Shown here: positions 1 to 5,100 of the stretch, in pieces
How the letters are laid out: each line of letters opens with the position of its first letter
Position numbering within the stretch: position 1 is the stretch's first letter
Source of the DNA: Candidatus Iainarchaeum sp.
GTDB lineage: Archaea > Iainarchaeota > Iainarchaeia > Iainarchaeales > DTGL01
NCBI GenBank assembly: GCA_021161055.1
Contig: JAGHBI010000041.1
Span: 1 to 10,973 of the forward strand
Length of the DNA stretch: 10,973 nt
Direction of reading: 5' to 3'
Made by a program: the position numbers and the translations under genes
Notes under the pieces: model-generated
The model's database searches: none
What the model saw: the letters and a program-made list of their open reading frames with translations, nothing else
Told to the model about the DNA's origin: nothing

Positions 1-294
1 ATGGGATTTCGGAAGGGGAATCCGCAGGATTTCGCAAGGGTTTTGCGCACCAGAGATGAAAGTGTTGGTTTGCATGTTGAATTTCCAGAAGTCTCAGAGA
101 ATAAAATAGTTTATCAGTTTCATACAGATCCCTTTCCAAACCTGAAAGGGCATATAGAACCAGAGAAGCTGGATGCCACCTATATGCGCTTCAAGGTACG
201 CTATCTACTGGGAGACCATTGGGACTACAAAACAACAAAACATCTGTGGAAAGGCGATCCCTACACAGAGCACGTAATTTTCAAAAAAGAATAA
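1..294 (+). CDS. Hypothetical protein, probably C-terminal part
   Basis: An open frame runs from the first base of the window to a TAA at 292-294 (97 residues visible). An ATG happens to sit at base 1, but the upstream sequence is not available, so it may be an internal methionine and the gene may be longer. The visible part is soluble and rich in aromatic and basic residues, with no membrane segment, no cysteine and no catalytic motif I can name. Its end (KGDPYTEHVIFKK) vaguely recalls the closing strand of V4R-type small-molecule-binding domains, but the cysteines usual there are absent and I do not assign it. It ends 5 bp before the stop of the convergent cysteine-repeat gene. Reality of the gene is likely; function is unknown. 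Confidence 0.6.
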   Translation: MGFRKGNPQDFARVLRTRDESVGLHVEFPEVSENKIVYQFHTDPFPNLKGHIEPEKLDATYMRFKVRYLLGDHWDYKTTKHLWKGDPYTEHVIFKKE

Positions 295-299
295 CTGGG

Positions 300-1640
300 T
301 TATTTGCTATACTTGAGGCAGAATTCCTTTTTTGCCTTATCCTGAATATTGTCACAAAGGGATGGGTCATCTATATTAACAGCAATGTCTTTATAACAGT
401 CATCTTTAATCTCCTGAACTATGACATGTGCACATAAGGAAGCGTCTTTGTTCTTAATAGCTATTTTGTAATAACATAAGCTCACCACATCAGCATCTGA
501 AGATTTGCTGCATAAACTGGTATCGCCAACTTCCAAAACAATAGAGATGTAACACTCAGCCTTTTCGTTCCTCTGAGATGTTGGAATGTCAACCACTTTT
601 TCACAGAAGGACACATCCTTAAACTTATATGCAAAAGTGGAATAGCAAGAGTTCGTGGTTGCTGTTGTTGAAAGCTTTTCGCAAAGCGAGGGGTCTTCTT
701 TAGTAGTTGCAATCTTAAGGTAACAGGAGTCTCTGACTCTTTCCTCAGAGGCTTTCCCACAGATAGAAGGATCGTTCATTTCTGAAGCAATCTGTTCATA
801 GCAGTTTTCTTTGCGCAATTCTAATTTTTCACAAATTGAATAATCCTTCTTAGTTAATGCAATCTCTTCGTAACATTTCTGTTTCCAGTTTCCACTGTTC
901 TCGCAAGAAGCTGGATCTAATGTGTTTATTGCAACGGTGTAGTAACAATAATCAGGGCTTTTACTCTGACTGCAAAGAGAGGCATCATTAAGAGTAGTTG
1001 CCAGATCATAGTAACAGTCTTCACGTTGTTCCTCCATCATATCACAAATGGCCGGGTCCTTTTTCGCCTTAGCAACATCCTTATAGCAGTCCCACTTTTT
1101 TATGTATTCTGTATTTCCTGATATTTTGTCGCATATCGAAACATCTTTTTTATTGAATGCAATATTTTTATAGCACCTGTCTTTTTCAGCAGTCGATGTT
1201 ATTTTATCACAGATGGAAGGGTCTGAAGAAAACTTACTTGTATGTGAGTAGCATTGGTTTTTATAGGTTTGATTCTGTATTTTTTCGCAAAGAGATGGGT
1301 CTTTTTTAAGTGTGGCATGATTCTTATAACATTCATCCCTGGCTAGGCCACCTCCGAGTTTTTCACAAATCGAGGCATCTTTGGCAGCCTCTTTAACTTC
1401 CTCAGGTATTTCTGCGCCTGTTTTTTCCTCTATTTCTTCAAATATATCTTGGCTCTGGCTGGAGGGGGTGCCTGCTTGTGTGCTTGTTTGCCTAGTGTTC
1501 GTTGCTTCTTTTACATTTTCAGAGTTATTTGCAAATATTAAAACCAATGTGCCAGCAAGGAATAGAACAATTGGGATTGCAAACAGCAGATGGAAATTTG
1601 TTTTTCTTTCATCCATACTTACATATATAGCACTTGCCAT
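300..1640 (-). CDS. Membrane-anchored protein with 14 two-cysteine repeats
   Basis: This 446-residue protein is probably displayed on the cell surface. Residues about 17-37 form one hydrophobic helix preceded by basic residues (DERK), fitting a signal anchor with the C-terminus outside. A Ser/Thr/Gln-rich and then acidic linker (about 40-85) follows. From C92 to C441 there are 14 degenerate repeats with two cysteines each, 28 in all, and none elsewhere. Every junction between one repeat's second cysteine and the next repeat's first has the form C-Y-x3-[A/S/V]-x4-D-x3-C with exactly 13 residues between cysteines; within a repeat the cysteines are 8-16 residues apart. I infer a solenoid of short helix pairs held by disulfides, like TPR or Sel1 arrays in outline, though neither consensus is present. 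The repeat family is not one I can name. The start at 1640 fits a TATA-like element near 1667-1678; an internal ATG at 1616 is a weaker alternative. No catalytic motif is visible. Confidence 0.85.
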   Translation of the reverse strand: MASAIYVSMDERKTNFHLLFAIPIVLFLAGTLVLIFANNSENVKEATNTRQTSTQAGTPSSQSQDIFEEIEEKTGAEIPEEVKEAAKDASICEKLGGGLARDECYKNHATLKKDPSLCEKIQNQTYKNQCYSHTSKFSSDPSICDKITSTAEKDRCYKNIAFNKKDVSICDKISGNTEYIKKWDCYKDVAKAKKDPAICDMMEEQREDCYYDLATTLNDASLCSQSKSPDYCYYTVAINTLDPASCENSGNWKQKCYEEIALTKKDYSICEKLELRKENCYEQIASEMNDPSICGKASEERVRDSCYLKIATTKEDPSLCEKLSTTATTNSCYSTFAYKFKDVSFCEKVVDIPTSQRNEKAECYISIVLEVGDTSLCSKSSDADVVSLCYYKIAIKNKDASLCAHVIVQEIKDDCYKDIAVNIDDPSLCDNIQDKAKKEFCLKYSK

Positions 1641-1701
1641 TTAAATAAATAACATTGCGAAGCGAAAGATATAAAAACACCAAAAATGTTTAATAATAGC
1701 G
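1641..1701. promoter_or_regulatory. Divergent promoter region with one AT-rich TATA element
   Basis: This 61-bp gap separates two divergent genes. The only convincing box A is the AGATATAAAAAC stretch at about 1669-1679. Read rightward it has a purine-rich BRE-like CGAAAG before it and its centre lies about 27 bp before 1700, just ahead of the membrane-protein start. Read leftward it is TTTTTATATC, with an expected start near 1646, just ahead of the ATG at 1640. One element could thus serve both genes. Placement is inferred from spacing only. Confidence 0.5.
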
Positions 1702-1710
1702 GTGGTGCCT

Positions 1711-2955
1711 ATGGAAATATTTGAAGGGAAGGAAACTCCGGGCAGTTTATCCAAAGGCTGGCAGCAATTTATTTTAGGGACAATTATTTTCTATATCCTT
1801 TATTTTGCGCTTTTAGCAAGCTCTTTCGCCAATGCTGTGCAATCGATACTTACCACAGGTACGATCACCCTAAACCACAGCGACTTTGTTATAAATGCTG
1901 CGTATTGCTTTGGGGCAACCTTCTTCATTGTGGTTTTTATAAAACGTTATAATGAGGCATCACCGAGCAGACTTGGCTTCGTGATTTCGGTAGTGGGAGC
2001 GATACTTATACTATTTGCATTCGCAACCTTATACGAACTCTCTCCGATAATAAAGGATGCGCTTGGCGAGCACACGCTTTACACCATAGGAAAGCCAAAT
2101 ATAGTGAAAACCTTGGGCTCTATGGTTTTCTATTATGTGGTTGGCTTTTTCTTGGTTGCAAAAGGGAATAAATTGAATGAGGGGAAAACACCATTTGCAG
2201 GTGTGTTGGCAATATTGATACTTCCTATTGTATTGCTAGCAATGGTATTCACATTTGGCTTAATAGTCCAGGATATTGTTATGGCAGTTCTTTTAGGTGC
2301 TGGAAAACTGAAGCTTACGAACATCGCTGCAAATCTTATATTGCTGGCTATTTTTTCATCAATAAGCCTTGTGCTCTTCCGCATGTTCCTCAACAGCGAT
2401 TTCAGAGAGCCTATATTCAGATTGCAGAGCACTGCGCTTAGAATAGCAGGTGCTGGCTATGCAGGTCTTTTCTTCCTGGCATTGCTCGGCTTTTCAAACC
2501 TTTTGCTCGTTGATTTTGGACACATGGAAGTTCTGAAAGCTCTGGCCATTGTATTCGGGTGGCTTATTCCCACTGTATTTTATGGCTTCATGGTATTTGT
2601 CCTGTTCAAGCTCTCCGGCTTTATAGAGCAGATTGGGAAGAAAGGCCTGGAGATACGGGTTGGGCAGGAAACGGTGGTGCGACCTGAAAAAACCTCTTTG
2701 CCACAGCTCACGGAAGAGGAGCTGAGAAAGGAACTTAAAAGCATATTGGAAGAACAGAAAGAGCCCGCACACAAAGTTGAGAGAGCACAAAGACTTACAG
2801 AAAGGGAAGAAAAAAGCGTTGAGAGAATGGTATCCTTTCTGAAGAAACAGCGCATGGAATATAAAAAAGATGTTCTGGAAAAAGTATTGCTTAAAGAAGG
2901 CTTCCCAAGGAAGATCGTTGATGAAATAATAAGAAGAATGGGTCTCGATAAGTAA
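1711..2955 (+). CDS. Polytopic membrane protein with charged C-terminal helical tail
   Basis: A 414-residue protein of unrecognised family. Counting from the ATG at 1711, hydrophobic helices lie at roughly 19-41, 59-77, 88-109, 133-151, 162-195 (one long or two), 203-225, 243-267 and 275-303, so about eight membrane spans. The remaining 100 or so residues are charged and helical, presumably cytoplasmic. The last 40 (near KKDVLEKVLLKEGFPRKIVD) resemble a short helix pair of the form I..xLL..G.P...ID..I seen at the ends of many archaeal and candidate-phylum membrane proteins; this is a recollection of a pattern, not a named domain. Two GTG codons at 1702 and 1705 are in frame upstream, but GGTG at 1701-1704 sits 6 nt before the ATG as a Shine-Dalgarno match, so I prefer 1711; a leaderless GTG start at 1702 is possible. 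It has no transporter or enzyme signature I can identify. Confidence 0.8.
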   Translation: MEIFEGKETPGSLSKGWQQFILGTIIFYILYFALLASSFANAVQSILTTGTITLNHSDFVINAAYCFGATFFIVVFIKRYNEASPSRLGFVISVVGAILILFAFATLYELSPIIKDALGEHTLYTIGKPNIVKTLGSMVFYYVVGFFLVAKGNKLNEGKTPFAGVLAILILPIVLLAMVFTFGLIVQDIVMAVLLGAGKLKLTNIAANLILLAIFSSISLVLFRMFLNSDFREPIFRLQSTALRIAGAGYAGLFFLALLGFSNLLLVDFGHMEVLKALAIVFGWLIPTVFYGFMVFVLFKLSGFIEQIGKKGLEIRVGQETVVRPEKTSLPQLTEEELRKELKSILEEQKEPAHKVERAQRLTEREEKSVERMVSFLKKQRMEYKKDVLEKVLLKEGFPRKIVDEIIRRMGLDK

Positions 2956-2965
2956 AGTTTGCTGG

Positions 2966-3430
2966 TTAAGGTTGTGCTATTCCTGCTTTTCTCCTTATTT
3001 CCTCTGCAAGCTTTTTCAGCTCAGCAAAATCGGCTTGCGGACCTAACTTGGTGGTTATGTACCCAGGGAATCTATCAAAGAAAACGCGGTCAGCAGCTTC
3101 GAGCTTCTCGAACTTTTCGCCCAAACCATGTAGTGGATAGAGCTTTATATGCGCATGGTTTATGCCAGTACCTTCCATAACCATTGCCACTCTTCGCACA
3201 GAAAGCCCTTTTTCAAGCACCTTTGCTGCATGCTTTGCAGCATTAAGTAGCTTATTATAGGCATCTTCAGGCATATCAAAGATGTAAGAATCGTAGTGCT
3301 GCTTCGTGAGCACAAGTGCTGCGCCCTTAGTATTTGGGTTTATATCAAGAATCGCTACATGCTCCTCGCTTTCCCATATCTTTGCAGAAGGAAGCTCCCC
3401 ATTAACAATCTTACAAAATATGCAATCCAT
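2966..3430 (-). CDS. HIT-family nucleotide hydrolase/transferase (HAHIK variant)
   Basis: A 154-residue histidine-triad protein, normal length for the Hint/Fhit-like group, which hydrolyse or transfer nucleoside monophosphates from adenylated substrates or dinucleoside polyphosphates in the cytosol. The N-terminus has the C3-x2-C6 pair and there is H45 in KQHYDS and H92, which together form the zinc site in many HIT proteins. The signature is H92-A-H94-I-K96-L-Y-P: the middle histidine, the nucleophile in this family, is kept, but the third triad histidine is lysine. The exact substrate cannot be read from sequence. The ATG at 3430 lies about 26 bp from the centre of a palindromic TATA element (3451-3462) and has no Shine-Dalgarno sequence, indicating a leaderless mRNA. 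It ends 10 bp from the stop of the convergent membrane-protein gene. Confidence 0.93.
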   Translation of the reverse strand: MDCIFCKIVNGELPSAKIWESEEHVAILDINPNTKGAALVLTKQHYDSYIFDMPEDAYNKLLNAAKHAAKVLEKGLSVRRVAMVMEGTGINHAHIKLYPLHGLGEKFEKLEAADRVFFDRFPGYITTKLGPQADFAELKKLAEEIRRKAGIAQP

Positions 3431-3450
3431 AAGGAATAGTGATTCGCAAG

Positions 3451-3462
3451 TTTTTATAAAAA
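3451..3462 (-). promoter_or_regulatory. Box A (TATA) of the HIT gene
   Basis: The 12-bp perfect palindrome TTTTTATAAAAA is centred about 26 bp before the ATG at 3430, the standard archaeal box A to transcription start distance. No Shine-Dalgarno sequence precedes the ATG, so transcription probably begins at or beside the start codon. Confidence 0.65.
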
Positions 3463-3501
3463 TAACTTCGCCAAAATCAGCGCGATTAAGAGAAGTTCAA
3501 A

Positions 3502-3702
3502 TCATTTATTCTCATCAAATATAAACAGCTCCTCGATTGTTGTGTTCAATACTTTGGCTACTTTGTATGCCAATTTAAGAGACGGGTTGTACTTTCCCTT
3601 TTCCAAGAAAACAATTGTTTCCCTCCTGACACCAACTTTCTTTGCTAACTCTTCCTGCGTCATATTGTATTTCGCTCTGAGTTCCCTTATCCGTGTTCTC
3701 AT
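3502..3702 (-). CDS. XRE/Cro-type helix-turn-helix regulator
   Basis: A 66-residue DNA-binding protein of the compact archaeal Cro/CI class, consisting of little more than the five-helix domain. Residues about 15-36 give the helix-turn-helix: MTQEELAKKVGV is helix 2 and the turn, and RRETIVFLEKGKYNPS carries the recognition helix, followed by LAYKVAKVLNTTIEELF, the usual closing helices. It probably acts as a dimer on inverted repeats. It lies 16 bp after the DUF2178 gene and has an AGGGGA Shine-Dalgarno sequence, so the two are co-transcribed. Pairing of this regulator type with a DUF2178 membrane protein recurs in archaea. I infer that it binds the tandem inverted repeats at 4103-4143 and regulates its own operon; no effector domain is present. 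Confidence 0.93.
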   Translation of the reverse strand: MRTRIRELRAKYNMTQEELAKKVGVRRETIVFLEKGKYNPSLKLAYKVAKVLNTTIEELFIFDENK

Positions 3703-3718
3703 TTTAATTCCCCTTTTG

Positions 3719-4090
3719 CTATTGCAAAGCCCCTCTATCGTAGAAACTGTAGAGCACTAAGTAAAGGACCAATAAGGCACACGCCAAAAAGGTCAGCGTA
3801 TAACCTACTTCTATATGCTTGTTTAACGCCACCAATGTCGTGCCTATTAGTGCAGCACCCATTACAAAAAGCCGGCATATTACTCTTGATGCTTTCTCGC
3901 TTACTCTGCGGGTCCTTTCGTCTTCCATAACCTCTTTAACGCTCCTCTTACCAAATACTACCAAAACCGTTCCCACTACAAATGCGATTGCTGGCAATAA
4001 TGCATTTCCCTTGGACACCCCATATCCAACTACCACTCCCATTATCGCACATATCAAGGCCGCGTATATTGCAAATTGCTTTCGATTCAT
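3719..4090 (-). CDS. DUF2178-type four-helix membrane protein
   Basis: A 123-residue integral membrane protein of unknown function. Two hydrophobic helices (about 6-24 and 30-47) and two more (about 70-90 and 95-117) flank a cytoplasmic loop with the hallmark MEDERTRRVSEKASRV at 55-70, which matches the conserved D-E-R...K-A-S core I associate with DUF2178. The start is well supported by AGGTGA at 4095-4100, four bases before the ATG. It is the first gene of a two-gene unit with the XRE regulator. The loop could carry a signal or the protein could be the regulator's target or partner, but no experiment-backed role for the family is known to me. Confidence 0.82.
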   Translation of the reverse strand: MNRKQFAIYAALICAIMGVVVGYGVSKGNALLPAIAFVVGTVLVVFGKRSVKEVMEDERTRRVSEKASRVICRLFVMGAALIGTTLVALNKHIEVGYTLTFLACALLVLYLVLYSFYDRGALQ

Positions 4091-4102
4091 TCTCTCACCT
4101 TT

Positions 4103-4122
4103 ATGTTATATTATTCTAACAT
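4103..4122 (-). promoter_or_regulatory. Operator candidate 1: ATGTTA-N8-TAACAT
   Basis: A 20-bp inverted repeat with perfect 6-bp arms around an 8-bp AT-rich centre (tattattc). It lies just upstream of the AGGTGA ribosome site of the DUF2178 gene, at or downstream of the expected transcription start. Its twin lies 1 bp away. The arm geometry suits a dimeric XRE repressor, presumably the product of the second gene of this operon. Confidence 0.6.
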
Positions 4123-4123
4123 T

Positions 4124-4143
4124 ATGTTAAATATATTTAACAT
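4124..4143 (-). promoter_or_regulatory. Operator candidate 2: perfect 20-bp palindrome
   Basis: ATGTTA-N8-TAACAT again, here with the centre aatatatt so that the whole 20 bp is a perfect palindrome. It begins 21 bp from the first copy, two helical turns, which places both on one face of the DNA. It sits between the likely box A (4148-4155) and the expected start site, or itself supplies a TATA-like core, so occupancy would block initiation. Confidence 0.65.
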
Positions 4144-4147
4144 TAGA

Positions 4148-4155
4148 TATTTAAA
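4148..4155 (-). promoter_or_regulatory. Box A (TATA) of the DUF2178-XRE operon
   Basis: On the minus strand this reads TTTAAATA, an exact match to the archaeal box A consensus TTTAWATA. Initiation about 25 bp downstream would fall near 4125, within or beside the operator candidates, leaving a leader of about 35 nt containing the AGGTGA ribosome site. The TTAAATATA core of the second palindrome is a competing TATA candidate. Confidence 0.5.
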
Positions 4156-4194
4156 ATTTTTCAGCTTAGGGTGGCAATTCTAAACGTAAGATTA

Positions 4195-4204
4195 TTTTAA
4201 TAAA
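4195..4204 (+). promoter_or_regulatory. Box A (TATA) of the GNAT-like gene
   Basis: TTTTAATAAA is centred about 25 bp before the ATG at 4224. No Shine-Dalgarno sequence lies in between (CCCGCCTCTTTTTTACAGT), so a leaderless mRNA is likely. Confidence 0.5.
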
Positions 4205-4223
4205 CCCGCCTCTTTTTTACAGT

Positions 4224-5006
4224 ATGGGGGTAAGAAAGACTGGAGCCAATCCTCGAAAAACGAAGAGAAAAATCGGAGCAGCGCACAGGAAGTATTATGA
4301 AAAGGCTCGCAGATGGTACAGGGTTCGGGGCAAAATAAAAGCAGAAGGATTTGAACCACTAAGTATTGAATGCCACGGGCACCTGATTGAACTGAAAGCT
4401 AAAGGCAGTTCCGTAGCAAGAATGCCCATAGACACATACGAAAAACCATTGTTTGCTTTCAGAGCAACGGATGGAAGCAACAGATGCATAGTGGTAAGTA
4501 AAAAAATTGAAGTGTACAGAGAGCAGACAAAAATACGTTTTAACGCATACCATGGCATTCCAAGGGAGGACGGTTTCCTGGTGCCAATGAAGTTTGCATT
4601 TGCAGATGCCACATATCTGCCCAAGCATGAAGCAGTGATAACGAGCAATTTCAGATGGTTGAATAGCGACCGCAAACATGAGCAGCAGGGTTCGCTTAAC
4701 TCAGTCGGTCTTGCACCAAGCTGGATAAGAGGCAGAGGCTTTGGCTTATTTCTGGACTCTTTAAGGCTGGTTGAAATATCAAAACTCGGGGCAAAAAAAT
4801 GGTTTACGATCATACTGCAGAACCCACATAGCAAGGGTTTTGCAAATCTGCGAGGTTTCAGAAAACTCACAGAGGAGGAAGCTGAATACATACAAAAAAA
4901 CTTCGCACAAAAAGAAACCATAGCAGATATAAGAAAGTACTGGAGAGTGAAGGATATGGCACCAATAAAGGGATCTGGCAAAACGGGTAGGCTTGTACCA
5001 AAGTAG
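4224..5006 (+). CDS. Basic protein with GNAT-like acetyltransferase domain
   Basis: A 260-residue soluble protein. Its C-terminal half carries what looks like the acetyl-CoA core of the GNAT fold: R169-G-R-G-F-G174 matches the R/Q-x-x-G-x-G/A pyrophosphate loop of motif A, followed by a helix ending LGAKKW, a beta strand (FTIIL), then N200-P...A-N-L-R-G-F-R-K-L (to 215), which parallels the NxxAxxLYxxxGF-K-L ending of motif B. The N-terminal 40 residues are strongly basic (GANPRKTKRKIG, RRWYRVRGK) and might contact nucleic acid or the ribosome; that is inference. The middle (50-150) is a beta-rich region with no recognised family. The acceptor substrate cannot be told. The start is set by the TATA spacing. 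It could alternatively be an unrelated alpha/beta protein whose loop matches by chance. Confidence 0.8.
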   Translation: MGVRKTGANPRKTKRKIGAAHRKYYEKARRWYRVRGKIKAEGFEPLSIECHGHLIELKAKGSSVARMPIDTYEKPLFAFRATDGSNRCIVVSKKIEVYREQTKIRFNAYHGIPREDGFLVPMKFAFADATYLPKHEAVITSNFRWLNSDRKHEQQGSLNSVGLAPSWIRGRGFGLFLDSLRLVEISKLGAKKWFTIILQNPHSKGFANLRGFRKLTEEEAEYIQKNFAQKETIADIRKYWRVKDMAPIKGSGKTGRLVPK

Positions 5007-5100
5007 GTAATCAGAGACTCGACAGCTCGCCAAATCGAAAATAATTTAATACACCTGATTCCTAATATAAGTAGGCTTGCATTGTAAGGCAGTGAGATTC
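5007..5100 (+). promoter_or_regulatory. Intergenic leader of the HerA-like gene
   Basis: This 94-bp gap holds a box A candidate, TAATTTAAT at about 5043-5051 behind an A-rich BRE-like CGAAAA, which would start transcription near 5073. A second AT-rich stretch (TAATATAAG, about 5063-5071) is a weaker alternative. A purine stretch with GTGAG stands a few bases before the ATG at 5101 as a modest ribosome site. No terminator for the preceding gene is evident. Confidence 0.35.

Noticed and set aside
300..1640. Regularly spaced repeats suggesting a CRISPR array.
   Set aside because: The regularity is at the amino acid level with diverged DNA; unit length varies with codons and the frame is open throughout, so it is a protein repeat.
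1381..1644. Plus-strand frame of 87 residues with a hydrophobic stretch.
   Set aside because: It is antisense to the signal anchor and linker of the cysteine-repeat protein, and no start signals are seen.
1702..1710. GTG start codons upstream of the membrane protein ATG.
   Set aside because: GGTG at 1701-1704 is better used as a ribosome site for the ATG at 1711; a leaderless GTG start remains possible.
4211..4218. Short T run ahead of the GNAT-like gene as a transcription terminator.
   Set aside because: It lies between that gene's own box A and its start codon and follows no plus-strand gene.
4295..4981. A 228-residue minus-strand frame opposite the GNAT-like gene.
   Set aside because: The plus strand has a TATA element at the right distance and a GNAT-type motif; the minus frame has no promoter or recognisable domain.
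5077..5100. TTG start adding eight residues (MHCKAVRF) to the ATPase.
   Set aside because: TTG is a poor start, no ribosome site precedes it, and ATG 5101 begins a natural N-terminus behind a purine stretch.
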